Source: Nitrospirota bacterium
GTDB lineage: Bacteria; Nitrospirota; Nitrospiria; Nitrospirales; Nitrospiraceae
Length of the DNA: 22,013 nt
NCBI GenBank assembly: GCA_004296865.1
Contig: SCVQ01000219.1
Location: 1 to 22,013 of the forward strand
Direction: 5' to 3'
The stretch's first letter is position 1. Every line of letters begins with the position of its first letter. Under the pieces are notes generated by a model. It saw only the letters and a list, made by a program, of their open reading frames with translations. It had not been told where the DNA came from and did not search any database. Position numbers and translations under genes: made by a program. Shown piece after piece: positions 7,126 to 13,921 of the stretch.

Positions 7126-8067
7126 ATGTATAAAGAACTGAAAATCTTTTCCGGCAATTCGAACCCGGCCCTGGCCAAGGAAATCGGCGGGCATTTGGGC
7201 ATTGAGCTGGGGGCGGCAACCGTGTCCTCCTTCAGCGACGGGGAGATTCGCGTCCACATCGAGGAAAACGTGCGGGGCGCGGATGTCTTCTTGATCCAGT
7301 CATGCAGCCCTCCGGTCAACACCTCGGTCATGGAACTGCTGATCATGATCGACGCACTGAAGCGTTCCTCGGCCTACCGGATCACCGCCGTCATTCCCTA
7401 TTTTGGCTACGCCAGGCAGGATCGCAAGGATCAGCCCCGCGTGCCGATCACCGCCAAGCTCATGGCGGACCTGATCACGACCGCCGGGGCCGATCGCGTA
7501 CTCACGATGGATCTCCACGCCGGCCAGATTCAGGGCTTCTTCAATATCCCGGTGGATAACCTCTATGCGGCCCCGGTGCTGTTGGACTACATCAGCAAGC
7601 GGGGCGGCTCGAACCTGGTCGTGGTCTCGCCGGATGCGGGGGGGGTGGAGCGCGCGCGGGCGTTTGCCAAGCGGCTCCAGGCGCAATTGGCGATCATCGA
7701 CAAACGGCGCGAAGGACCCAACAACGCCCAGGTGATGAACATCATCGGCGACGTCGCAGGACGGAACGCGTTGCTGCTGGACGACATGATCGATACGGCG
7801 GGGACGATCGTGCAAGGCGCGCAAGCCTGTGCGGACAAGGGAGCCACGATGGTCTGGGCCGGCTGCACGCACCCGGTCCTCTCCGGTCCGGCACTGGAGC
7901 GGCTCCAGTCGTCGTGTTTGACCGAGGTGGTGGTGACCAACACGATTCCGCTGAACGGGAAGGAACAACGGTGTCCCAAGCTGCGGGTCCTGTCGGTGGC
8001 GCCGCTGTTAGGGGAAGCAATCAGTCGCATTCACGAAGAAGAGTCGGTCAGCTCGCTCTTCTCCTGA
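7126..8067 (+). CDS. prs: Ribose-phosphate pyrophosphokinase (PRPP synthetase, class I)
   Basis: PRPP synthetase makes 5-phosphoribosyl 1-diphosphate from ribose 5-phosphate and ATP, for purine, pyrimidine, His, Trp and NAD synthesis in the cytosol. The 313-residue length is that of class I enzymes. Visible motifs: the start [13 protein letters not shown], the flexible-loop region [14 protein letters not shown], the metal-binding histidine in [26 protein letters not shown] and the PRPP-binding loop DDMIDTAGT (219-227). The frame is open up to 7063, but ATG 7126 gives the family N-terminus and is preceded by GGGAGG with a 5-base spacer. It has its own promoter and stands before rplY, a common pairing that links nucleotide supply with ribosome production. 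Confidence 0.97.
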   Translation: MYKELKIFSGNSNPALAKEIGGHLGIELGAATVSSFSDGEIRVHIEENVRGADVFLIQSCSPPVNTSVMELLIMIDALKRSSAYRITAVIPYFGYARQDRKDQPRVPITAKLMADLITTAGADRVLTMDLHAGQIQGFFNIPVDNLYAAPVLLDYISKRGGSNLVVVSPDAGGVERARAFAKRLQAQLAIIDKRREGPNNAQVMNIIGDVAGRNALLLDDMIDTAGTIVQGAQACADKGATMVWAGCTHPVLSGPALERLQSSCLTEVVVTNTIPLNGKEQRCPKLRVLSVAPLLGEAISRIHEEESVSSLFS

Positions 8068-8219
8068 TGGAGTTCGATCCGGGTTCGGTCCCTCGCCGTG
8101 CACGGGGATATTCCTCGAACCGGGTTTGGGCGGATGGAGATGGCATGAGCGGGCAGCGAATCGGGGAAAAGAGTTGTACACGATCTAAAGAACAAGCAGG
8201 GACGTGAGGGAGGACGATC
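8068..8219 (+). other. 152-base gap between prs and rplY
   Basis: This gap has no gene. A weak imperfect hairpin can form between CCGGGTTCG (8078-8086) and CGAACCGG (8118-8125). I see no convincing promoter, so rplY may be co-transcribed with prs; the strong SD of rplY lies at its right end. Confidence 0.4.
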
Positions 8220-9002
8220 ATGAGATTCGACATGGCGGCTGAAGTGCGGGAGAAGGCGGGCAAGGGGCCGGCGCGGCAACTGCGGCGGAACGGGAAGATT
8301 CCGGCCGTGCTGTACGGAGAAGGGGAGTGTCTCCTGCTGACCGTGAACCCGGAGACCGTGACGCGGGCCTTGCGGGCCCATGCCGGCAGCACCGCCCTCA
8401 TCTCCCTGAGCATCACCGGCGGGACGGCGAAGGCCAACCGGACTGCGCTTCTGCGCGACTATCAGGTCGATCCGGTGACGGGCGACTTGCTCCATGTGGA
8501 CCTCTTCGAGGTCTCGATGAGCAAGGTCATTCGGGTCAAGGTGCCGGTCAGCGTCGTGGGTGGGATGCCGGCGGGAGTCAAGGAAGGCGGCGTCATTCAC
8601 CACAATCTGCGCGAGTTGCATATTGAATGTCTTCCGGCCGCGATTCCGGATGCCATCGAGGTGGACGCGTCGAATCTGGCCATCGGCCAGGGCATCCACG
8701 TCCGCGAGGTGGTGCGCGCCGAGGGCGTCAAGGTGCTGGATGATGCCGAACAAATGGTGGTGAGCGTTGCTGCTCCGATCTCCGATGCCAAGCTGGAAGC
8801 CCTGCTGACCAGCGGCGTGGGAGTGGAGGCGGGCAAGGAGCCCGAGGTCATCGGTAAGGGCAAGGAAGAGGGGGCGGAAGGCGCCGAGAAGGCGGCCGCG
8901 CCTGGTGAGGCTAAGGCCGGCGAGAAGGGCGAAAAGAAGGAAGCGGCCGCCGGCGCCAAGGCTGGTGAGAAGAAAGAGGCCAAAGAGGAGAAGAAGAAGT
9001 AG
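8220..9002 (+). CDS. rplY: 50S ribosomal protein L25 (general stress protein Ctc type)
   Basis: L25/Ctc is the 5S-rRNA-binding protein of the large subunit. Seen: the N-terminal L25 barrel (residues about 5-92; GKGPARQLRRNGKIPAVLYG, then TALLRDYQVDPVTGDLLHVDLFEV) and the C-terminal TL5/Ctc beta domain (about 98-190; VRVPVSVVGGMPAGVKEGGVIHH-like, ending VVSVAAP). This two-domain form is the longer CTC type. After residue 200 there is an extra Lys/Glu/Ala/Gly-rich tail of about 55 residues, low in complexity and probably disordered, built of repeats such as AGEKGEKKEAAAGAKAGEKKEAKEEKKK-like units. ATG 8220 is preceded by GAGGGAGG at 7 bases. The gene ends two bases before the pth start, implying one transcript. 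Confidence 0.95.
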   Translation: MRFDMAAEVREKAGKGPARQLRRNGKIPAVLYGEGECLLLTVNPETVTRALRAHAGSTALISLSITGGTAKANRTALLRDYQVDPVTGDLLHVDLFEVSMSKVIRVKVPVSVVGGMPAGVKEGGVIHHNLRELHIECLPAAIPDAIEVDASNLAIGQGIHVREVVRAEGVKVLDDAEQMVVSVAAPISDAKLEALLTSGVGVEAGKEPEVIGKGKEEGAEGAEKAAAPGEAKAGEKGEKKEAAAGAKAGEKKEAKEEKKK

Positions 9003-9004
9003 CT

Positions 9005-9598
9005 TTGCGTCTGATTGTCGGGCTCGGCAACCCCGGCGAGCGCTACGTCCGGACCCGGCACAACATCGGCTGTCTGGCGGTGGAGCGGGCTGCCGTCCGG
9101 TGGTCGGTGACGCTTCGGCCTGCCGGATCGGCCAGATGGGGGCGCGGGCGGATCGGGCCGCGCGAGGCCGCGACGGATGTGACCTTGGCCGTGCCTCTCG
9201 CCTGGATGAACCATAGCGGGCCGGCGGTCAAGGCGTTGTTGGACGAGTTGGGGTTAGGGCCGGCCGACCTGGTCGTCGTTCACGACGACTTGGATTTGGC
9301 GCTGGGCCGTCTTCGCATCAAACGCCGCGGTGGCGCCGGGGGACACAACGGCGTCCTCTCGATCATCGCCGCTCTGGGCTCAGATGAATTCTGCCGGCTG
9401 AAACTCGGTGTTGGACGACCCGCTCCGGGCCATGACGCGGCGGACTACGTGCTCTCCCCTTTCTCCCCGGACGAGTGTGGGCAAGTCGATAGCCTGCTGG
9501 ACCAAGCGGGTGACGCGCTGGAATGTCTGGTGGCAGCGGGCGTCGCGGCGGCGATGAATCGCTTTAACGTGAAAGAAAAACAGGAGGACGACGAGTGA
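9005..9598 (+). CDS. pth: Peptidyl-tRNA hydrolase
   Basis: Pth cleaves the ester bond of peptidyl-tRNAs that drop off ribosomes, recycling tRNA in the cytosol. The 197 residues match the family length. Visible motifs: GLGNPG (6-11, N9), TRHNIG with catalytic H19, WMNHSG with N69, VVVHDDLDLALG with D94, and GGAGGHNGV with N115, corresponding to the Asn/His/Asp/Asn set of E. coli Pth. The start is TTG 9005: GLGNPG must stand near the N-terminus and no ATG or GTG is available in frame closer. Only an AGGAG about 13 bases upstream, inside rplY, can serve as SD, so translation is probably coupled to rplY (2-base gap). Downstream is a word-repeat hairpin. Confidence 0.96.
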   Translation: MRLIVGLGNPGERYVRTRHNIGCLAVERAAVRWSVTLRPAGSARWGRGRIGPREAATDVTLAVPLAWMNHSGPAVKALLDELGLGPADLVVVHDDLDLALGRLRIKRRGGAGGHNGVLSIIAALGSDEFCRLKLGVGRPAPGHDAADYVLSPFSPDECGQVDSLLDQAGDALECLVAAGVAAAMNRFNVKEKQEDDE

Positions 9599-9600
9599 GG

Positions 9601-9655
9601 GGTGATCGGTGACGAGAGAGCGAAACTCGTTACGCGTCACGCATCACGGGTCACG
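9601..9655 (+). repeat. Word-repeat hairpin between pth and ychF
   Basis: GTGACGAG (9609-9616) pairs with CTCGTTAC (9626-9633) with one G-T wobble, loop of 9. The region consists of repeated words of the GTGA/TCAC type: GTGATCGGTGACGAG on the left, then TTACG, GTCACG, ATCACG and GTCACG on the right. It starts two bases after the pth stop. It may slow or stop transcription, but lacks a T-run. Confidence 0.5.
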
Positions 9656-9662
9656 GTAGTTT

Positions 9663-10754
9663 ATGGGTTTGTGTTGCGGAATGATCGGGTTGCCGAATGT
9701 GGGGAAGACGACCGTCTTCAATGCGCTCGTCGGCGGGAGCGCGCTCGCGGCCAATTATCCGTTTGCGACAGTCGATCCGAACACCGGCATCGCGCCGGTG
9801 CCGGACCCTCGCCTGAACAAGCTGGTGGAGATCTTCCATTCGAAGAAGAAGACCCCGAGTACGTTGGAGGTGCGCGACATCGCCGGGCTCGTCGAAGGGG
9901 CGAGCAAGGGAGAAGGACTGGGCAATCAATTTCTCGGTCACATCCGGGAAGTGGATGCCCTGGTGCACGTGGTCCGCTGCTTCCACGGAACCGACGTCGT
10001 GCATGTGGAGGGGAGCGTGGACCCCCTCCGCGACATCGGCACGATCGAAACGGAATTGATGCTGGCCGATCTGGAAACTCTCGAGCGCCGCAAGCAAAAG
10101 GTGGAGAAGAAAGTTCGGGCGGGCGATAAGAAAGCGGCGGCTGAGATGTCCTTTGTGCAGATGATCATGGATCGGCTCGACAAGGGGGAGTGGCTCGGAA
10201 ATCTGTCCTTCACGCCGGAAGAACGGGCTATGCTCGATGACTGCCAGTTGCTCTCTGCCAAGCCGGTGCTCTTCGTGGCCAACGTCTCGGAAACGGCCGC
10301 GGCCGATGAGGCGCTGGTCCGGTCCGTGCGCGAGTTTGCCGACAAGCGCGGGGCGCGGGTGGTGACGATCTGCGGCCAGTTGGAGGCGGAACTGGTGTCT
10401 TTGCCGGAGGCCGAGCGGGCCGACTATCTGAAGGAAATGGGATTGACGGAATCCGGCCTCGTGCGGCTGACGCGCGAAGCCTATGCGCTGTTGAATATCA
10501 CGACGTTTTTTACCGCCGGCGAAACCGAGTCCCGTGCCTGGCCGATTCCCAAGGGGACCAAGGCCCCTCAAGCGGCGGGTAAGATCCACTCCGACATGGA
10601 GCGCGGGTTCATCCGGGCCGAGGTGTACCACTACGATGATCTGATCGCCTGTGGCTCGGAGGATCGCGTCAAGGAAAAGGGCTTGCTTCGGCTGGAAGGC
10701 AAGGATTACGTGATCAAGGAAGCGGATATCGTTCATTTTCGCTTCAACGTGTAA
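9663..10754 (+). CDS. ychF: Redox-regulated ATPase YchF (Obg-family)
   Basis: YchF is a P-loop protein of the OBG family that binds ATP rather than GTP and associates with ribosomes, with a proposed role in translation and oxidative-stress response. The 363 residues match the family. Visible: P-loop GLPNVGKTT (9-17), switch region NYPFATVDPN, G3 motif DIAGLVEGASKGEGLGNQFL, and at the usual NKxD place NVSE, the change that goes with ATP preference in YchF. A coiled-coil insert (about 130-165, rich in Lys/Glu) and the C-terminal TGS domain (about 278-361, ITTFFTAGETESRAWPI to VHFRFNV) complete it. ATG 9663 has only a weak GGTAG upstream. The pth-ychF pairing is common in bacteria. Confidence 0.97.
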   Translation: MGLCCGMIGLPNVGKTTVFNALVGGSALAANYPFATVDPNTGIAPVPDPRLNKLVEIFHSKKKTPSTLEVRDIAGLVEGASKGEGLGNQFLGHIREVDALVHVVRCFHGTDVVHVEGSVDPLRDIGTIETELMLADLETLERRKQKVEKKVRAGDKKAAAEMSFVQMIMDRLDKGEWLGNLSFTPEERAMLDDCQLLSAKPVLFVANVSETAAADEALVRSVREFADKRGARVVTICGQLEAELVSLPEAERADYLKEMGLTESGLVRLTREAYALLNITTFFTAGETESRAWPIPKGTKAPQAAGKIHSDMERGFIRAEVYHYDDLIACGSEDRVKEKGLLRLEGKDYVIKEADIVHFRFNV

Positions 10755-10826
10755 GCAGGCTGCTGAAAGCGGGGGACGGGGCGATCAAGATGGTCCCTAT
10801 GCTCCCGCCACGCGCGCCTTTTATTT
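10754..10826 (+). terminator. Possible ychF terminator region with AGCAGGCTGCTGAAA element
   Basis: Directly at the ychF stop lies AGCAGGCTGCTGAAA (10754-10768), with AGCAG/CTGCT self-complementarity. Then GGGAC (10773-10777) pairs with GTCCC (10793-10797) and GCGG (10769-10772) with CCGC (10805-10808), followed at 10819-10826 by TTTTATTT-like bases. The stem is interrupted, so termination is only suggested. From memory, elements like this recur in intergenic regions of several environmental bacterial genomes. Confidence 0.35.
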
Positions 10827-10854
10827 GACAGTCCGTTCTGAGCTGTGGTAGGGT
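10825..10854 (+). promoter_or_regulatory. Promoter of the rpsF-ssb-rpsR operon
   Basis: TTGACA (10825-10830), 18-base spacer, TAGGGT (10849-10854); predicted start near 10861. The -10 keeps the key first T, A and last T. It precedes an 86-base leader to rpsF. Confidence 0.55.
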
Positions 10855-10860
10855 GCAGTC

Positions 10861-10946
10861 TTTTGCGGGGCCTTCCCGCACCTCGCTCCAGGCCAGGTCC
10901 TGGGGCCCATGTTTGTTTTGTAATGGTCCATGAGGAGGTTTTCGGC
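10861..10946 (+). promoter_or_regulatory. rpsF leader, candidate S6:S18 autoregulatory RNA
   Basis: The leader can form two small stems: GCGGG (10865-10869) with CCCGC (10875-10879) and CCAGG (10888-10892) with CCTGG (10899-10903), followed by GGGCCC. A leader RNA bound by the S6:S18 complex is known upstream of rpsF in many bacteria. Position and stem content agree, but I could not confirm the consensus internal loop by eye. The SD AGGAGG (10933-10938) stands 8 bases before the ATG. Confidence 0.35.
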
Positions 10947-11291
10947 ATGCAGCTCTACGAGTCTATTTTTATCATCCGCACGTCCCTGCCCGACGAAGAC
11001 ACCAACAAGCTGATCGACAAGATGAAGGGCGTCCTGGAAAAATCCGGCGCCACGCTCCTGAAGTCTGAGAACTGGGGCAAGAAAAAGCTGGCTTACGAAG
11101 TGAAGCGGGAACGGAAGGGCACCTTCGTCTATTTCCACTTCAAGTCGGGGGGCCAAGTCGTAAGCGAGCTCGAGCGCTCGTACCGGCTCGAAGACTCCGT
11201 GATCAAGTTCATGACCATCCGGCAAGAATTGCCCGCGCCCCCGAAACCGGCAGGCGAGGCCAAGGAGCCCGAGCGTGACAGGGTTCAATAA
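10947..11291 (+). CDS. rpsF: 30S ribosomal protein S6
   Basis: S6 binds S18 on the platform of the small subunit. The 114-residue product shows the S6 ferredoxin-like fold sequence: YESIFIIRTSLPDED, KMKGVLEKSGATLLKSENWGKKKLAYEVKRERKGTFVYFHF, and RLEDSVIKFMTIR. A short Pro/Lys/Glu tail (about 97-114) is typical of longer S6 forms. The frame is open from 10845 but ATG 10947 gives the family N-terminus (MQLYESIF) and has AGGAGG at 8 bases. It is the first gene of rpsF-ssb-rpsR; its last 17 bases overlap the ssb start, so ssb translation is likely coupled. Confidence 0.97.
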   Translation: MQLYESIFIIRTSLPDEDTNKLIDKMKGVLEKSGATLLKSENWGKKKLAYEVKRERKGTFVYFHFKSGGQVVSELERSYRLEDSVIKFMTIRQELPAPPKPAGEAKEPERDRVQ

Positions 11292-11676
11292 GGTCATCCT
11301 GATCGGGAACCTTACGAAGAATCCGGAGCTCCGCTACACGCCGAGCGGAACCCCGGTCACCAGCTTCGGGCTGGCCGTCAATCGGAAATTCCGTCAGGGG
11401 GATGAACTGAAAGACGAGGTCTGTTACGTCGACATCGTGGTGTTCGGCAAGCAGGCGGAGCATTGCGGACAGTATCTCAATAAAGGCAATGGCGTCATCG
11501 TGGACGGGCGGCTGCAGCAGCGCCGGTGGGAAACGGAAGACGGCCAGAAGCGAAGCAAGCACGAGGTGGTCGCCCAGACCGTCACGTTCCTGCCCAAGCG
11601 GCAGGAGTCGGGTGGCGAGTCCGGCCAGGCCGGTCAGGCGGATGAGCCCTACGAGTACGAAGAGCCGTCACACTAA
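11275..11676 (+). CDS. ssb: Single-stranded DNA-binding protein
   Basis: SSB coats single-stranded DNA in replication, repair and recombination. The 133-residue product has the OB-fold of the family: NKVILIGNLTKNPELRYTPSGTPVTSFGLAVNRKF (about 5-39), VCYVDIVVFGKQAEHCGQYLNKG and VDGRLQQRRWETEDGQKRS, up to about residue 107. The tail is short (about 25 residues) and acidic (EPYEYEEPSH) but does not end in the D-D-I-P-F-type tip that binds partner proteins in E. coli. The start is GTG 11275, with AAGGAG (11262-11267) at 7 bases inside rpsF; the family start requires a codon here. The rpsF-ssb-rpsR order is classic and supports this being the main replicative SSB. Confidence 0.96.
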   Translation: MTGFNKVILIGNLTKNPELRYTPSGTPVTSFGLAVNRKFRQGDELKDEVCYVDIVVFGKQAEHCGQYLNKGNGVIVDGRLQQRRWETEDGQKRSKHEVVAQTVTFLPKRQESGGESGQAGQADEPYEYEEPSH

Positions 11677-11688
11677 CGGAGGAGAAGC

Positions 11689-11928
11689 GTGGAGCGAGCA
11701 GGAGGAGGAGGACGGTTATTTCAGCGCCGGCGGGTCTGCCGGTTTTGTCATGACAAGGCGCCCATCGACTATAAGGACGTGGGGCTGCTCAGAAGCTTTC
11801 TCACGGAGCGGGGCCGCATTGTGCCGCGCCGGATCTCTGGCAACTGCATGGGGCATCAGCGCGAGCTGACGATCGCGATCAAGCGGGCGCGCACCATCGC
11901 CATGCTGGCCTACGCGGAAGAGCGGTAA
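11689..11928 (+). CDS. rpsR: 30S ribosomal protein S18, zinc-binding form
   Basis: S18 pairs with S6 on the 30S platform. The 79 residues are of normal length and show the core [35 protein letters not shown] and [21 protein letters not shown]. Cysteines at CRFC and GNC plus the following His (MGHQ) form the complete metal site of the cysteine-containing S18 forms, so this copy probably binds zinc. The N-terminus is Gly/Arg-rich. Start GTG 11689 has GGAGG (11678-11682) at 6 bases. In most bacteria rplI follows; here it does not. Confidence 0.96.
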   Translation: MERAGGGGRLFQRRRVCRFCHDKAPIDYKDVGLLRSFLTERGRIVPRRISGNCMGHQRELTIAIKRARTIAMLAYAEER

Positions 11929-11956
11929 GACGGTTCCGCGGGAGTTCCCGATCGGT

Positions 11957-11986
11957 TTGACTTGCCGCGCGCGGGCCATGTATATC
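11957..11986 (+). promoter_or_regulatory. Promoter before the DUF177 gene
   Basis: TTGACT (11957-11962), 18-base spacer, TATATC (11981-11986); predicted start near 11993. It would place the in-frame TTG 11962 and ATG 11989 outside or at the very end of the transcript, so it supports ATG 12019 as the start. It may drive DUF177-rpmF-plsX-fabH. Confidence 0.5.
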
Positions 11987-12018
11987 AAATGGGCTTGCTG
12001 TTGAAGGATGGGAGGCCG

Positions 12019-12621
12019 ATGGCGCTGCCCAGCCCACATCTGTCCGAGATTCCAGCCGAGGGACTCAGCGTCGAGTGTGAGGTCCAGCCGGACGAGTTGA
12101 CCTTGGGACCGGACGACGCGCGTGTGAAGGGCGTCCTGGCGCTCTCGGTGGAGATCGCGCAAGCCGATGGGGGGGCGCATGTGACCGGCGTCCTGCGCGG
12201 CAGGTTCGTGCGGCAATGCGTCCGGTGCCTGACGGATTATGAGGATTCCGTCGAACTGCCGTTTACGGCCGAGTATCGATGTGAAACGCCTCCGGCGAGG
12301 CAGCAGCCCAAGCCGAGCCGAGCGTACGGACGAGCGGAGACGGGATCGCGTGACACGGTGGAGCCGGACGAGCCGGAGATCGAAGCCGACGACGTGTACG
12401 ACCTCGTCGGCGATCGATTGGACTTGGCCGAGATGCTGCGGGAACAGATCATCCTGGCGACGCCGATGCAGCCCCTCTGCCGGGAGAACTGCCTGGGGCT
12501 CTGTCCGGTGTGCGGGCAGGACCGAAACGAGCGTCAGTGCGGGTGTTCGCAGGAACCTCAAGACAGTCCGTTTGCGGTCTTGAAGAAGCTTCAGGGGGGC
12601 CAGACCGCGCGTCCGCGATAA
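12019..12621 (+). CDS. DUF177 (YceD-like) protein
   Basis: YceD/DUF177 proteins are usually encoded just before rpmF; in bacteria and chloroplasts they are linked with 23S rRNA accumulation, though the mechanism is not settled. The 200-residue product has the family landmarks: HLSEIPAEGLSVECEV near the N-terminus, a strand pair then RQCVRCLTDY (CxxC, near residue 60), an acidic middle and the Cys-rich LCRENCLGLCPVCGQDRN followed by CGC near 155-175, suggesting a bound metal. A Pro/Arg-rich insert (about 93-115) lies in the middle. ATG 12019 was chosen for the family N-terminus and because of AAGGA at 12004-12008 and GGGAGG at 12010-12015; longer starts at 11962 or 11989 are less likely. It is followed by rpmF after 48 bases. 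Confidence 0.9.
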   Translation: MALPSPHLSEIPAEGLSVECEVQPDELTLGPDDARVKGVLALSVEIAQADGGAHVTGVLRGRFVRQCVRCLTDYEDSVELPFTAEYRCETPPARQQPKPSRAYGRAETGSRDTVEPDEPEIEADDVYDLVGDRLDLAEMLREQIILATPMQPLCRENCLGLCPVCGQDRNERQCGCSQEPQDSPFAVLKKLQGGQTARPR

Positions 12622-12669
12622 ACGCAGCGGGATCGGAACGACAAGCAACCGAGCGAGTGAGGGACGACG

Positions 12670-12855
12670 ATGCCAAATCCAAAACACAAACTATCCAGGG
12701 CCCGGCGGGACAAGCGGCGGACGAGCAAATCGAAAATTACGCCGCCCGGCATGTCGGTCTGTCCGCAATGCCATGAGCCCAAGCTTCCGCACTACACCTG
12801 CCTCAGTTGCGGCACCTACAAAGGCAAGGCGGTCATCGCCGTCGAAGAAGCCTAG
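12670..12855 (+). CDS. rpmF: 50S ribosomal protein L32
   Basis: L32 is a small zinc-ribbon protein of the large subunit. The 61 residues begin MPNPKHKLSRARRDKRR, the normal basic N-terminus, and carry CPQC (about 31-34) and CLSC (about 44-47), i.e. the four cysteines of the zinc-binding form. The end (GTYKGKAVIAVEEA) is also typical. ATG 12670 is preceded by GAGGGA at about 6-8 bases. The order DUF177-rpmF-plsX is strongly conserved across bacteria and couples ribosome and lipid synthesis genes on one message. Confidence 0.97.
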   Translation: MPNPKHKLSRARRDKRRTSKSKITPPGMSVCPQCHEPKLPHYTCLSCGTYKGKAVIAVEEA

Positions 12856-12889
12856 GATTGCCTGCAGTCGTTGTGGCCTCTGGTATCCG

Positions 12890-13921
12890 ATGAAAATCGC
12901 GGTTGATGCGATGGGCGGGGATCACGGTCCCGCCCCGAACGTCGAAGGCGCCTTGCAGGCGGTCAACGAGTTGGATCTTGAGGTCATCCTGGTCGGGGAT
13001 GAAGCCCGGATCAACGAACAGTTGCGTCGCCTGGGGTGCGCCGATCCACGCCTCACGGTTCGCCACGCGCCCCAGACGGTGGACATGCACGAACCCCCGT
13101 CACAGGTGGCCCGCAAAAAGCGGGACTCCTCCATCTGGGTCGCGACGGAACTGGTCAAACGCGGCGAGGCGAGCGCGGTCGTCAGCGCCGGCAACACCGG
13201 CGCCAGCATGGTGGCGGCGTTTTTCATCCTGGGCGTCATCAAGGGCGTCGAGCGGCCGGCCATCGCGGTCACCCTGCCGACGCTGGCCGGGACGGCGGTG
13301 ATGCTGGATGCCGGGGCCAATGTGGACTGCACCGCGCAACACCTGTATCAGTTCGGGCTGATGGGCAACGAATACGGCAAGCACGTGTTCGGCAAGCCCA
13401 ATCCGCGGCTCGGGCTGCTGAGCATCGGCGAAGAGGAGAGCAAGGGCAACGAGCTGACGAAAGAAGCCTTCAAGTTGCTCAAGGCCAGCCCGATCAATTT
13501 CATCGGCAACGTGGAAGGCCGGGACGTCTACGGCGGAGAGGCCGATGTGATCGTGTGCGACGGGTTCATCGGGAACGTCGCGCTCAAAATCTCGGAGGGC
13601 TTGGCGGACACCATCAAAAAGCTGTTGATGAAGGAGATTGCCGGGTCCTTCCTGGGGCGTCTCTCGTATCTGTTTCTGGCCGGCCCGCTGCTGCGCCTTC
13701 GCCGACAAATGGACTATGCGGAGTTTGGCGGCGCGCCGCTGCTCGGCGTCAACGGCATCACCATCATCTGCCATGGCCGCTCCTCGCCCAAAGCGATCAA
13801 AAACGCCGTCCGGCGCGCCAAGGGACTGGCCGAAAGCTCGCTCAACGAACTGATCCGGCGGGACATCGAAGAGAGCCTTGCCCTGCTTGCCAAACCGGGC
13901 AAGGAAGAGGCGCCGGCATGA
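12890..13921 (+). CDS. plsX: Phosphate acyltransferase PlsX
   Basis: PlsX converts acyl-ACP and phosphate to acyl-phosphate, the donor used by PlsY to start glycerophospholipid synthesis; it is a peripheral membrane protein. The 343 residues match the family. Visible: MKIAVDAMGGDHGP at the start, VSAGNTGASMVAAFF, the DAGANVDC and GEEESKGNE motifs, NFIGNVEGRD and VCDGFIGNVALKISEG, and YAEFGGAPLLGVNG near the end. The frame is open further upstream (to 12773), but ATG 12890 gives the family start; no clear SD precedes it, so translation may depend on rpmF coupling. Its TGA overlaps the fabH ATG (ATGA). Confidence 0.97.
   Translation: MKIAVDAMGGDHGPAPNVEGALQAVNELDLEVILVGDEARINEQLRRLGCADPRLTVRHAPQTVDMHEPPSQVARKKRDSSIWVATELVKRGEASAVVSAGNTGASMVAAFFILGVIKGVERPAIAVTLPTLAGTAVMLDAGANVDCTAQHLYQFGLMGNEYGKHVFGKPNPRLGLLSIGEEESKGNELTKEAFKLLKASPINFIGNVEGRDVYGGEADVIVCDGFIGNVALKISEGLADTIKKLLMKEIAGSFLGRLSYLFLAGPLLRLRRQMDYAEFGGAPLLGVNGITIICHGRSSPKAIKNAVRRAKGLAESSLNELIRRDIEESLALLAKPGKEEAPA

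Noticed and set aside
8070..8130. tRNA-like GTTCGATCC and stem in the prs-rplY gap
   Set aside because: No acceptor stem, anticodon arm or CCA partner can be fitted; only a weak hairpin remains.
13036..13917. Upstream extension of the fabH frame through plsX (total 618 codons)
   Set aside because: The extension is out of frame with plsX, Arg/Gly-rich and without homology; FabH has its normal N-terminus at 13918 with an ATGA overlap.
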